Below, one piece after another: positions 8,280-16,630 of a DNA stretch of 64,000 nt. The notes under the pieces were generated by a model. That model searched no databases. It was not told the origin of the DNA and worked only from the letters and a program-made list of their open reading frames with translations. The stretch comes from Nitrobacter sp051535235 (GTDB lineage: Bacteria > Pseudomonadota > Alphaproteobacteria > Rhizobiales > Xanthobacteraceae): positions 248,001 to 312,000 of the forward strand of contig NZ_JBPPLZ010000001.1 of NCBI RefSeq assembly GCF_051535235.1. Reading direction: 5' to 3'. Both the position numbers and the translations under genes were made by a program. How positions within the stretch are numbered: position 1 is the first letter of the stretch; every line of letters begins with the position of its first letter.

Positions 8280-8849
8280 ATGTTCATTCAGACCGAAGTT
8301 ACCCCCAATCCCGCCACCCTGAAGTTCCTTCCGGGCCGCACCGTGCTCGGCAAGGGCACGATGGAATTCACTGGCCCCAGCTCGGCCGGCCGCTCGCCGC
8401 TCGCCGTGAAGCTGTTCGCCATCCACGGCGTCACCGGCGTGTTCTATGGCTCGGACTTCATCACGGTGACGAAGGACGACAGCGACTGGCAGCATCTCAA
8501 GCCGGCCATCCTCGGCGTGATCATGGAACACTACATGTCGGGCGCGGCGCTGTTGACGGACGGCGAGGCCGCGGGGGATGGCGAGAGCGACAATGACGTT
8601 GAATTCTTCGACGACGCAGACGCCGAGACCGTGACCTTGATCAAGGACCTGATCGAGACGCGGGTGCGGCCGGGCGTTGCCGACGACGGCGGTGACATCA
8701 CCTTCCGCGGCTTCAAGGACGGCATCGTCTATGTGAACATGAAGGGCTCGTGCTCCGGATGCCCGTCATCGACCGTGACCTTGCGGAACGGCATCCAGAA
8801 CCTGCTGAAGCATTTCATTCCCGAGGTGGTCGAAGTGCGGCCGGTATAG
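8280..8849 (+). CDS. Nfu-type Fe-S cluster scaffold/carrier protein
   Basis: A 189-residue protein with an N-terminal Nfu_N domain (MFIQTEVTPNPATLKFLPGR, residues 1-90) and a C-terminal NifU-like domain with the cluster-binding pair C158-x2-C161 (KGSCSGCPSSTVTLRNGI). This two-domain architecture is that of mitochondrial NFU1 and its alphaproteobacterial relatives, which deliver 4Fe-4S clusters to target enzymes such as lipoyl synthase and respiratory proteins. The acidic linker near residues 95-115 is typical. GGAG lies upstream of ATG 8280. The gene is convergent with the next one. Identification is strong; the exact client proteins cannot be told. Confidence 0.94.
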   Translation: MFIQTEVTPNPATLKFLPGRTVLGKGTMEFTGPSSAGRSPLAVKLFAIHGVTGVFYGSDFITVTKDDSDWQHLKPAILGVIMEHYMSGAALLTDGEAAGDGESDNDVEFFDDADAETVTLIKDLIETRVRPGVADDGGDITFRGFKDGIVYVNMKGSCSGCPSSTVTLRNGIQNLLKHFIPEVVEVRPV

Positions 8850-8874
8850 CGGGCGCCGCTTCCTCCGAGGACCT

Positions 8875-10005
8875 TCAGAGTTTGGCGACGACGACCAGCC
8901 GCTTGACCTGGCCGCTCTTATAGGCGCGCAGGAAGGCGTTGTAGTTTCTGAACGACACGCAGCCGTTGGAGTCGCCATTCGGCCCGAGCATGTAGGTATG
9001 CGCGAGCAGCCCGCTTCGCCCGTATATCTTGTCCTCGCCGCCCACCGGTTTCAGCCGGATCGCTTCCACGCCGTGGAACGGACGTTCGCGCAACGACAGA
9101 TCATAGGTGTGCGGCGGCGTCACGCCGCGCATTTTCCTGTCGGCGGAACGCGGATCGTCGAGCATCTTGCCGAGACCCGAATGCGCCTCCAGCTTGGTGC
9201 CGTTCGGCATGTAGACCGTGCGCGCCGAAATATCATAGACGGCGGTGTACTGGTCATATTGCGGAATGCGGCCGAGCGTCAGGCTCTCGCCGTCGCTCGT
9301 CACCCCGCCGTCGGGCGCCGCGAAAGCGAGCTGCAGACCGCCGGAGAGGGATTTGCCGAACAGCTTCTCGAAGATCGACGGCTTCTTCGGCTCGGGCTCC
9401 GGCTCCAGCGCGGCAGCGGTATTGGCCTGCGCGACGTCGTGGCGGGACGGAGCGGAAGCCTGTAACTGGCGCAGTTCGGCCGGACGCGGCGCCGGCATCG
9501 GCACCACCGCGACGACTTGCGGCACCGGCGGAAGCGGCAACGTCTCCGGCATCGCCTCTGCGGGAAGCGAGGCGACCTCTACCGGAGCAGGCTGAGCCGG
9601 CGCGGCCTGCGGGCGGAAGCTTTCCGGCTCTCCGCCGAGAAAACGCGGACCGTAGAGCCAGGCCGTGCGGGCCGGGGCGGCGGAATCCTCGACGCGGGCC
9701 TGGGCCGTGGCACTGACTTCGGGAGTTGGCTGGGCCGCACGTGGCTGGGGCATCTCGTGCAGCGCCTCATACGCAGCCGCGATGCGATCGGCTGGTACAG
9801 CGCGGATGGATGCGGCCGGCGGCAGCGACGCCGTGACCAGTTCCGGGTCTCCGCCGGAAACATTGGCGTAGAGGGTCCAGGCGCAGGCGAGCGCGATGCA
9901 GGCGAGCGCGGCGGCGCCGACAATATTCTGCGGAACGGCCTTGCGGGGCAAGGCGGCGGAATAGGCCGCTGCATCGTAATAACGCGTGCCCGTAACGTAC
10001 GTCAT
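8875..10005 (-). CDS. Membrane-anchored DUF2778 / Tlde1-like peptidoglycan-acting protein
   Basis: The preferred start is ATG 10005, giving 376 residues; a GTG at 10026 is the alternative. One membrane segment lies near residues 28-48 (IVGAAALACIALACAWTLYA). A long Ala/Pro-rich, low-complexity region follows, and a C-terminal domain of about 150 residues. The end of that domain carries LGPNGDSNGCVSFRNY, with a conserved Asp/Ser and Gly-Cys. This is the signature of DUF2778, now called the Tlde1 domain, whose founding member is a Salmonella type VI effector with L,D-transpeptidase-like activity. Here a single-pass anchored housekeeping cell-wall enzyme is more likely than an effector, because no secretion genes are nearby. 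It faces the Nfu gene convergently. Confidence 0.75.
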   Translation of the reverse strand: MTYVTGTRYYDAAAYSAALPRKAVPQNIVGAAALACIALACAWTLYANVSGGDPELVTASLPPAASIRAVPADRIAAAYEALHEMPQPRAAQPTPEVSATAQARVEDSAAPARTAWLYGPRFLGGEPESFRPQAAPAQPAPVEVASLPAEAMPETLPLPPVPQVVAVVPMPAPRPAELRQLQASAPSRHDVAQANTAAALEPEPEPKKPSIFEKLFGKSLSGGLQLAFAAPDGGVTSDGESLTLGRIPQYDQYTAVYDISARTVYMPNGTKLEAHSGLGKMLDDPRSADRKMRGVTPPHTYDLSLRERPFHGVEAIRLKPVGGEDKIYGRSGLLAHTYMLGPNGDSNGCVSFRNYNAFLRAYKSGQVKRLVVVAKL

Positions 10006-10424
10006 TCGCCCCACATCCAGAGTCACTCAGCATCCGATCCATGCGAGCGCACGAAAGTCCGCATGCCGCCCGCAAGGTGCGGATACAAGACTACGCATGG
10101 TCGAATCGCTGACCCCAAGTTCGGTAGAACCTGTCGCAGACTTGCGAAGCGTCATTAAGGCGAGTTTTAGTTAAATGCCGATTAAATGCAGGCTGGATTC
10201 ACGATGCGGCCCCAAAAGTGGACAAAACCATGGCAATCAGGTGGCCATAACATGGCTACGCCTGTCGATGCCCGCCGGGGCCGCAGGTCATGCGGCGAGA
10301 ACGGTGCTAGACCATGAGGCCCGGCTTTATGCCGTGATTTGATAAGACGCGCGTTCTCCACGCGGACCGGCACAAGCCCCCGGATCAGCCGAGGACTTGC
10401 TTGAAAACGATAGTCTGGCTTCCG
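10006..10424. other. Gap between the divergent DUF2778 and tsaB genes
   Basis: No gene seen in this 419-base gap. It must hold promoters for both neighbours, but I could not pick convincing -35/-10 pairs. Its right end is a degenerate family A repeat. Confidence 0.5.
10336..10413 (+). repeat. Family A repeat, degenerate copy 5
   Basis: Diverged core with TTTGATAAGACGCGCG, CACGCGGACCGG, CCCGGATCAGCCGAGGACTTG and a CTTGAAAACGATAG end. It finishes 11 bases before the tsaB start, so it forms part of the tsaB leader. Confidence 0.6.
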
Positions 10425-11126
10425 ATGCTTGTTCTTGCGATCGACACCGCACTCGATGCCTGCGCCGCCTGCGTCCTGGACACCGACGAAGGCCGGCTTC
10501 TCGCTCATGAATCGCTGCCGATGAAGCGCGGGCACGCCGAAGCGCTGATGCCGCTGATTGCGCGCGTCATCGACTCCGCCGGTATCGCCTTTTCCTCGCT
10601 TGACCGCATCGCCGCGACCACCGGCCCCGGCAGTTTCACCGGCCTTCGCGTGGGACTGTCGGCCGCGCGCGGCATCGCGCTTGCCGCCGGCAAGCCCGCC
10701 GTCGGCGTAACGACGCTGATGGCCTATGCCGCACCGGTCGTCGGCGAGAACCGCGAGTCGCCGGTGATCTCGGTGATCGATGCCCGCCACGACCACGTTT
10801 ATTTCCAGGTCGCCGGCGGCGATGGCTCCCCGCTGGTCCTGCCGCAGGTCGCGCCGGTCGAGGAGGCGCTCGCTGCTTCGCGGTTCGGTGCGCCGCATCT
10901 GGTCGGCAACGCCGCCCGGCTTCTGGCCGACCGCTGGCCCGCGCACGCATCGCCGCCGGTCGCGGTCGATCCGCAGGCGGCGCCCGACATCGCCTGGGTG
11001 GCGTGGCTCGCCGCAGCGGTCGATCCGGATGCTGCGCCGCCGCGTCCCACCTATCTGCGCGCGCCCGACGCGAAGCCCGCGGGCGACCTCCTGCACAAGA
11101 CATCCAGGCCGGCTGCATCGTCATGA
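10425..11126 (+). CDS. tsaB: tRNA threonylcarbamoyladenosine biosynthesis protein TsaB
   Basis: Start ATG 10425 gives 233 residues beginning MLVLAIDTALDACAACVLD, the ASKHA-fold opening of TsaB; an upstream TTG at 10401 lies inside repeat sequence and is unlikely. Other TsaB hallmarks are ATTGPGSFTGLRVGLSAARG near residues 65-85 and MKRGHAEALMPLI. TsaB is the non-catalytic partner that activates TsaD in making the t6A37 tRNA modification; the ATPase partner TsaE is also in this window, fused to a kinase (52159-53682). The stop overlaps the start of rimI (ATGA), so the two are co-translated. Promoter and ribosome binding site are weak by eye. Confidence 0.95.
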   Translation: MLVLAIDTALDACAACVLDTDEGRLLAHESLPMKRGHAEALMPLIARVIDSAGIAFSSLDRIAATTGPGSFTGLRVGLSAARGIALAAGKPAVGVTTLMAYAAPVVGENRESPVISVIDARHDHVYFQVAGGDGSPLVLPQVAPVEEALAASRFGAPHLVGNAARLLADRWPAHASPPVAVDPQAAPDIAWVAWLAAAVDPDAAPPRPTYLRAPDAKPAGDLLHKTSRPAASS

Positions 11127-11602
11127 CATGGTTCGGAAGCAAGGAACGCGCGACGCCCGTGGTCGAGTCCGCGACCGCTCACGACGCCGCGCGCCTTGCG
11201 GCTATTCACGGCGCATCGTTTCACCGCGGATGGGGCGAAGGCGAATTCGAAGTCATGATCGCGGAACGCAACACGCTGGTTCAGCGTTTGCGGCTGAGAT
11301 CGAGCGTGATCGGCTTCGCGGTGTCGCGCATCGCTGCGGACGAGGCCGAGATTCTCTCGATCGCGATCGACGCGGACCACCGCGGTCAGCGATTCTCGCG
11401 CGACCTGCTGTTCACGCATCTCGGCTATCTCGCCGGCCGCGGCGTCCGCAAGGTGTTTCTCGAAGTCGAGGAAAATAATCAGCCGGCGCGGCGTCTCTAT
11501 GAACGCGCGGGCTTCGTCGTCACCGGGCGCCGCGAACGCTATTATCGGGAGGCCGGCGGCAAGGAACTGAACGCATTGGTGATGCGCCGCGACTTGTCGT
11601 AG
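11123..11602 (+). CDS. rimI: Ribosomal-protein-alanine N-acetyltransferase RimI-type GNAT
   Basis: A 159-residue GNAT acetyltransferase whose ATG overlaps the tsaB stop. The acetyl-CoA-binding motif A is present as SIAIDADHRGQRFSRDLL, although the usual Q/R-x-x-G-x-G/A loop is slightly altered (RGQRFSR). Motif B reads FLEVEENNQPARRLYERAGF, the classical end of RimI. RimI acetylates the N-terminal Ala of ribosomal protein S18 in E. coli. The tsaB-rimI pairing is widely conserved, which supports the name. Substrate is inferred from family and context. Confidence 0.9.
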   Translation: MTWFGSKERATPVVESATAHDAARLAAIHGASFHRGWGEGEFEVMIAERNTLVQRLRLRSSVIGFAVSRIAADEAEILSIAIDADHRGQRFSRDLLFTHLGYLAGRGVRKVFLEVEENNQPARRLYERAGFVVTGRRERYYREAGGKELNALVMRRDLS

Positions 11603-11764
11603 TCTGCGCGCGGTGGCAAAAGAAAAACGATCGGCGGCGGTGAAAGCGGTTTTGCGTCCGACCGCACTCCCGAATATCATTCGCTTGCATTATCTTTACG
11701 CGCTATCTTCATGCGATGCGGCCCACACCTCGGCGAAACATGCGCCATCGGAACCGGACACGTC

Positions 11765-12214
11765 ATGACGGCCCTGAAACCGACTTCTGCGCAGAAGCCC
11801 ACCAAGATTGAAGCGCGTTGCGCCGCCACCGGGATGCGCATGACCGAACAGCGCCGGGTTATCGCGCGCGTGCTGGCGGAAGCCTCCGATCATCCGGACG
11901 TCGAGGAGCTCTATCGCCGCTGCGTTGCGGTGGACGACAAGATCTCGATCTCGACGGTCTATCGCACCGTCAAGCTGTTCGAGGACGCCGGTATCATCGA
12001 GCGGCACGATTTCCGCGAGGGCCGCGCGCGCTATGAGACGATGCGCGACAGTCACCACGACCATCTCATCAACCTGCGTGACGGCAAGGTGATCGAATTC
12101 ACCTCCGACGAAATCGAGAAGCTGCAGGCCGAGATCGCCCGCAAGCTCGGCTACAGGCTGGTCGACCATCGCCTCGAACTCTATTGCGTCCCGATGGACG
12201 AGGACAATTCCTGA
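11765..12214 (+). CDS. Fur-family regulator (Fur/Mur type)
   Basis: Start ATG 11765 gives 149 residues. The winged helix spans about residues 15-85, with TEQRRVIARVLAEASDHPDV and the recognition part SISTVYRTVKLFEDAGI. The dimerisation domain carries metal-ligand residues in SHHDHLINLRDGKVIEF. There is no C-terminal Cys pair as in classical E. coli Fur. In alphaproteobacteria the gene at this place (after rimI, before miaB) often encodes a manganese-responsive Mur or a Fur with reduced iron role, so Fur or Mur cannot be told apart here. The upstream gap (11603-11764) contains an AT-rich stretch at 11671-11694, a possible operator, but I cannot assign it firmly. Confidence 0.9.
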   Translation: MTALKPTSAQKPTKIEARCAATGMRMTEQRRVIARVLAEASDHPDVEELYRRCVAVDDKISISTVYRTVKLFEDAGIIERHDFREGRARYETMRDSHHDHLINLRDGKVIEFTSDEIEKLQAEIARKLGYRLVDHRLELYCVPMDEDNS

Positions 12215-12451
12215 GCGCCACTCTCCATCCGACGCATGCGGCAGGGTGCCGCGATCCGTCGTTCAGTTGGAAAAACAGCCAGGTCGTTTCCGGGACACAC
12301 GCTTCGCATGGCCTGGAATCCGGATGCGATCCGGCCGGAATACCGGATTCGCGCTCGCAGCGGCGCGATTGCGCATCGGGAATGACAATGGACATACTGG
12401 ATTTTCCGCCGCTCAGCCTATAACTGAGCGATATAACCGACAACGGGTTCC

Positions 12452-13876
12452 ATGACGCCGCCGCGCAAGCTGCACATCAAGTCCTACGGCTGCCAGATGA
12501 ACGTCTACGATGCCCAGCGCATGGTGGACACGCTGGCGGGCGAAGGCTTTGTCGAGACAGCCAGCGCCGAGGAAGCCGATCTCGTCATCCTCAACACCTG
12601 CCACATCCGCGAGAAGGCCTCCGAGAAGGTCTATTCCGAACTCGGCCGCTTGCGCGCCGCCAAGGACCAGGCGGCAAGCGCCGGCCGCGACATGAGCGTC
12701 GTCGTCGCCGGCTGCGTCGCGCAGGCCGAAGGCAATGAGATCATCCGCCGCGCGCCCGTGGTCGATGTGGTGGTGGGACCGCAGAGCTATCATCACCTGC
12801 CGCAACTGCTGGCCCGCGCGAAGGCCGACGGCCGCGCGCTCGAAACCGAGTTTCCGGTCGAGGACAAGTTCGGCTTCCTGCCGCAGCCGTCGCCGCAGGC
12901 GATCCGCGCCCGCGGCATCTCGGCCTTCGTGACGGTGCAGGAAGGCTGCGACAAGTTCTGCACCTTCTGCGTCGTGCCTTATACGCGCGGCGCGGAAGTA
13001 TCGCGGCCGGTGGCGAAGATCATCGAGGACGTGCAGCGCCTGGCCGACAACGGGGTGCGCGAAATCACCCTGATCGGGCAGAACGTCAACGCCTATCACG
13101 GCGACGGCCCCAACGGACGGCCCTGGCCGTTCGGCAAGCTGCTGCACCGCCTCGCCGCAATTCCGGGCATCGTCCGCCTGCGCTACTCCACCAGCCATCC
13201 GCGCGATGTCGAGGAGACGCTGATCGAGGCGCACCGCGATCTCGACGCGCTGATGCCGTTCGTGCATCTGCCGGTGCAGTCCGGCTCCGACCGTATCCTC
13301 GCGGCCATGAACCGCAGACATACCGCCGCCGATTACCGCCGCGTGATCGACCGGCTTCGCCATGCCCGGGCGGACATCGCGTTCTCGTCGGACTTCATCG
13401 TCGGCTTTCCCGGCGAAGCCGAGGAAGATTTCGCCGCGACCCTCGCGCTCGTCGACCAAATCGGATACGCTGCCGCCTATTCGTTCAAGTATTCGCCACG
13501 GCCGGGGACGCCGGCGGCGGAGATGCAGGAGACGGTGTCAACGGCCGATATGGACGCACGACTGGAGCGGCTTCAGGGCCTGATCGACAGCCAGCAATCC
13601 GCCTTCAACAGGGCGGCGATCGGCAGGACGGTCGATGTGCTGTTCGAACGCGCCGCGCGCAATGCGGGCCAGATCGTCGGCCGCACCGCCTATCTGCAGC
13701 CCGCGCATGTCATGGCGTCCGCGGACATTATCGGAAAGGTGCTGCCCGTCGCCATCGACAGCCTCGAGCGCTACAGCCTGCTCGGATCGCTTGCCGATCC
13801 CCGCTCGTCCTCGGCATCCGGCGACGCGAGAGAATCTTCGCTGATGGCCGCGCCTCAAGCGATCATGGGAGCCTGA
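12452..13876 (+). CDS. miaB: tRNA-2-methylthio-N6-dimethylallyladenosine synthase MiaB
   Basis: A 474-residue radical-SAM methylthiotransferase. The N-terminal UPF0004 domain holds the first cluster's ligands (KSYGCQMN and LNTCHIREKA plus VAGCVAQ). The radical-SAM cluster is C166-x3-C170-x2-C173 (GCDKFCTFC), followed by VVPYTRGAEVSRP. The C-terminal TRAM domain fits residues 385-445. It converts i6A37 to ms2i6A37 in tRNAs reading UNN codons. Starts at ATG 12452 and is followed after four bases by phoH, so it heads a miaB-phoH-ybeY-corC-lnt operon. The 237-base gap upstream holds only an imperfect palindrome (GAATCCGG at 12316-12323 with CCGGATTC at 12343-12350). Confidence 0.97.
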   Translation: MTPPRKLHIKSYGCQMNVYDAQRMVDTLAGEGFVETASAEEADLVILNTCHIREKASEKVYSELGRLRAAKDQAASAGRDMSVVVAGCVAQAEGNEIIRRAPVVDVVVGPQSYHHLPQLLARAKADGRALETEFPVEDKFGFLPQPSPQAIRARGISAFVTVQEGCDKFCTFCVVPYTRGAEVSRPVAKIIEDVQRLADNGVREITLIGQNVNAYHGDGPNGRPWPFGKLLHRLAAIPGIVRLRYSTSHPRDVEETLIEAHRDLDALMPFVHLPVQSGSDRILAAMNRRHTAADYRRVIDRLRHARADIAFSSDFIVGFPGEAEEDFAATLALVDQIGYAAAYSFKYSPRPGTPAAEMQETVSTADMDARLERLQGLIDSQQSAFNRAAIGRTVDVLFERAARNAGQIVGRTAYLQPAHVMASADIIGKVLPVAIDSLERYSLLGSLADPRSSSASGDARESSLMAAPQAIMGA

Positions 13877-13880
13877 ACCC

Positions 13881-14930
13881 TTGCCCAAGAGCGCATCGGA
13901 TTCGCCTTCAATCGCCCCCGGTCAGAAAATCGACATGCAAGCCCCGCCCGAAACGCAAGTCGTCATCGATTTCGACGACAATCGCGCGGTGTCGGCGATG
14001 GTCGGACCCTACGGACAGAACCTGGCGCAGGTCGAACGGCGGCTCGGCGTGGTCGTCGATTCCCGCGGCAACCACATCACCATCACCGGATCGCGCGACG
14101 GCTGCGACGCCGGACGGCGCGTGCTGGAAACGCTCTATACCCAGGCGGCGCAGGGTCATGATCTCACGCAGGGCGAGGTCGAGGGAGCGATCCGCGCCGT
14201 GATCGCACAGGGCTCGCTGTTCGAATACGACCCCAAGGGGCCGCGCTCCACGTTTGAGGCCATCAACCTGCGCAAGCGGCCGGTGCGGGCGCGCACCGCC
14301 GCGCAGGATGCCTATATCCGCGCACTGAAACACCATGAACTGGTGTTCGGCATCGGCCCGGCCGGCACCGGCAAGACCTGGCTTGCGGTGGCGCAGGCGG
14401 CGCAACTGTTCGAGCGCAAGGAAGTCGATCGCATCATCCTGACGCGACCGGCGGTCGAGGCCGGCGAACGGCTCGGCTTCCTGCCCGGGGACCTGCGCGA
14501 AAAAGTCGATCCCTACCTGCGACCGATCTACGATGCGCTGTATGACCTGATGGACTCCCGCATCGTCGAGCGCGCGCTGCAATCCGGCGAGATCGAGATC
14601 GCGCCGCTCGCCTTCATGCGCGGCCGCACCCTGACCAACGCCGCGATCATCCTTGACGAGGCGCAGAACACCACCTCGATGCAGATGAAGATGTTCCTGA
14701 CCCGACTGGGCGAAAACAGCCGCATGATCGTCACCGGCGACCCGTCCCAGGTCGACCTGCCGAACGGCCAGACGTCCGGGTTGACGGAAGCGACGCGGCT
14801 GCTCGACAGCGTCGAGGGCGTGGCGCAAGTGAAATTCACCGCCGACGACGTGATCCGTCATGAACTGGTGGCGCGGATCGTCGCCGCCTATGAGGGGCTG
14901 CCGCAGCGGCCGGCAGCCAAAAAATCATGA
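13881..14930 (+). CDS. PhoH-like ATPase
   Basis: The product is a 349-residue P-loop ATPase of the PhoH (PhoL) type. An N-terminal KH-like/PhoH leader covers residues 20-110. The Walker A is GPAGTGKT at residues 159-166, and the Walker B is IILDEAQN in the segment after AIILDEAQNTTSMQMKMFL. The motif ILTRPAVEAGERLGFLPGDL is diagnostic. The start is probably TTG 13881, four bases after miaB; ATG 13935 is an alternative. PhoH proteins are linked to RNA metabolism together with YbeY, which follows immediately. The stop overlaps the ATG of the ybeY frame (ATGA). Confidence 0.94.
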   Translation: MPKSASDSPSIAPGQKIDMQAPPETQVVIDFDDNRAVSAMVGPYGQNLAQVERRLGVVVDSRGNHITITGSRDGCDAGRRVLETLYTQAAQGHDLTQGEVEGAIRAVIAQGSLFEYDPKGPRSTFEAINLRKRPVRARTAAQDAYIRALKHHELVFGIGPAGTGKTWLAVAQAAQLFERKEVDRIILTRPAVEAGERLGFLPGDLREKVDPYLRPIYDALYDLMDSRIVERALQSGEIEIAPLAFMRGRTLTNAAIILDEAQNTTSMQMKMFLTRLGENSRMIVTGDPSQVDLPNGQTSGLTEATRLLDSVEGVAQVKFTADDVIRHELVARIVAAYEGLPQRPAAKKS

Positions 14931-15505
14931 CGCCGCAGACGCCTGGAAAAGGCGCTCGGTCTCCGCGACAGGCCGGCGCCGGCGAAAGACATACGATGAC
15001 CCTCTCCGCTTCGCCCGCAACCGAAATTCTGGTCGTCGCCGAATGCTGGCGCGCCGAGACGGATGCCGAAGCGATCATTCTGCGCGCCGTCGAGGCTGCC
15101 GCCGAAATCGCCGATACTGCGACCGGCGATGCCGAACTCGCGATCATGCTGACCGACGACGCCGGCATCCGCACGCTCAATGCCAACTGGCGCGGCATCG
15201 ACAAGCCGACCAATGTCCTGTCGTTCCCGGCGTTGCAGCCGACCGGCCCGTCTTTACCCGGCGATCCGCCGCGCATGCTCGGCGACATCGCGATCGCCTA
15301 TGAGACCACCCGCCGCGAAGCCGACGACGAAGGCAAGGCCTTCGATCACCACCTGAGCCATCTCGCGATCCATGGCTTTCTGCATCTGATCGGTTACGAC
15401 CACGAAACCGATGAAGAGGCCGGGGAGATGGAAAGCCTCGAGCGCGAAATTCTGGCGCGGCTCGGCATACCCGACCCCTATGCGCCGCAAGAACGGATGA
15501 CCTGA
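14927..15505 (+). CDS. ybeY: Endoribonuclease YbeY
   Basis: Metal-dependent RNase for 16S rRNA 3'-end maturation and ribosome quality control. The zinc site is HLAIHGFLHLIGYDH near the C-terminus, with three His residues in H-x3-H-x5-H spacing. TDDAGIRTLNANWRGIDKPT and NVLSFP are also family hallmarks. ATG 14927 overlaps the phoH stop and gives 192 residues; ATG 14996 would give 169, nearer to typical length, and the first 23 residues are poorly conserved-looking, so 14996 may be the real start. It is translated with phoH and corC (GTG 15506 directly after the stop). Confidence 0.94.
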   Translation: MTPQTPGKGARSPRQAGAGERHTMTLSASPATEILVVAECWRAETDAEAIILRAVEAAAEIADTATGDAELAIMLTDDAGIRTLNANWRGIDKPTNVLSFPALQPTGPSLPGDPPRMLGDIAIAYETTRREADDEGKAFDHHLSHLAIHGFLHLIGYDHETDEEAGEMESLEREILARLGIPDPYAPQERMT

Positions 15506-16630
15506 GTGCCTTCCGAGGACGAATCCAGCGACAGCAGGCCGCCGCAGGACAACCGCAACCTGCCGGTGACGGTGCACAACGGCGAGATCCTGCGCCCGGT
15601 CTCCGAACGCTGGCTGATGCGGGCGATCCGCTCGCTGTTCGGATGGAAAGCGGGATCGGTCCGCGCCGATCTGCAGGTGGTGCTCGACGCCTCGACCTCC
15701 GACGAGACCAGCTTCACCGCCGTCGAGCGCACCATGCTGCGCAATATCCTCGGCCTGCACGAACGTCGCATCGCCGATGTCATGGTTCATCGCGCCGATA
15801 TCGTCGCGGTCAAGCGCGATATCCCGCTCGGCGAGTTGATCAACGTGTTCGAAAGCGCGGCGCATTCCCGTCTCGTCGTCTACGACGAAAACCTCGACGA
15901 TCCCGAAGGCATCGTTCATATCCGCGACCTGCTCGCGTTCATGGCGGTTCGGGCACGCACCGGACTGCCGTCCAACGCGAAACGCAAGAAAACCCCGCCG
16001 GCCGGTCTCGACCTGCGCGCCGTCGATCTGGCGCTGCCGTTGAACGAAGCCAACATCATTCGCAAGCTGCTCTACGTGCCGCCCTCGATGCCCGCGATCG
16101 ATCTGCTGGCGCAGATGCAGGCGACGCGCATCCATCTGGCGCTCGTGGTCGACGAATATGGCGGAACCGACGGCCTGGTGTCGATCGAGGACATTGTCGA
16201 GCAGATCGTCGGCGAAATCGACGACGAGCACGACGGCGACGAGCCGCCCTCGATCGTGCAACAGGCTGACAATTCCTTTATCGCCGATGCGCGCGCCAGC
16301 CTCGAGGACGTCCGCGCCATGATCGGCAACGCCTTCGAAACCGGCGAAGCGGGCGAGGACGTCGACACGCTCGGCGGCTTTCTCGTCACCCATGTCGGCC
16401 GACTGCCGGTGCGGGGCGAGGTCATTTCGGGACCCGGTCCCTTCGAGATCGAAGTGCTCGACGCCGATCCGCGCCGCGTCAAGCGGCTGCGGATCGGGCT
16501 GCGCAAGGAACGGCCTGCCGTCCGCCCGCGCGACGGGCGGCGGCGCGAGGCTGCGCCGGATGCGGGATCGCAGATGCAAGGTGACCCGGCCTCTCCCTCA
16601 CCGCCGGGCGATGGAGGCGAAACCTCGTGA
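15506..16630 (+). CDS. corC: CorC/HlyC-family CBS-domain protein
   Basis: A 374-residue protein without the N-terminal DUF21 membrane domain. It has two CBS domains (residues 75-220, with RIADVMVHRADIVAVKRD and VVYDENLDDPEGIVHIRDLL) followed by the CorC_HlyC FAD-like domain ending near residue 345 (LGGFLVTHVGRLPVRGE). Such proteins are tied to magnesium/cobalt efflux. The old name hemolysin is misleading. GTG 15506 follows the ybeY stop without a gap, and its own stop overlaps the lnt start. The tail after residue 335 is basic and of low complexity. Position between ybeY and lnt is the conserved bacterial arrangement. Confidence 0.93.
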   Translation: MPSEDESSDSRPPQDNRNLPVTVHNGEILRPVSERWLMRAIRSLFGWKAGSVRADLQVVLDASTSDETSFTAVERTMLRNILGLHERRIADVMVHRADIVAVKRDIPLGELINVFESAAHSRLVVYDENLDDPEGIVHIRDLLAFMAVRARTGLPSNAKRKKTPPAGLDLRAVDLALPLNEANIIRKLLYVPPSMPAIDLLAQMQATRIHLALVVDEYGGTDGLVSIEDIVEQIVGEIDDEHDGDEPPSIVQQADNSFIADARASLEDVRAMIGNAFETGEAGEDVDTLGGFLVTHVGRLPVRGEVISGPGPFEIEVLDADPRRVKRLRIGLRKERPAVRPRDGRRREAAPDAGSQMQGDPASPSPPGDGGETS

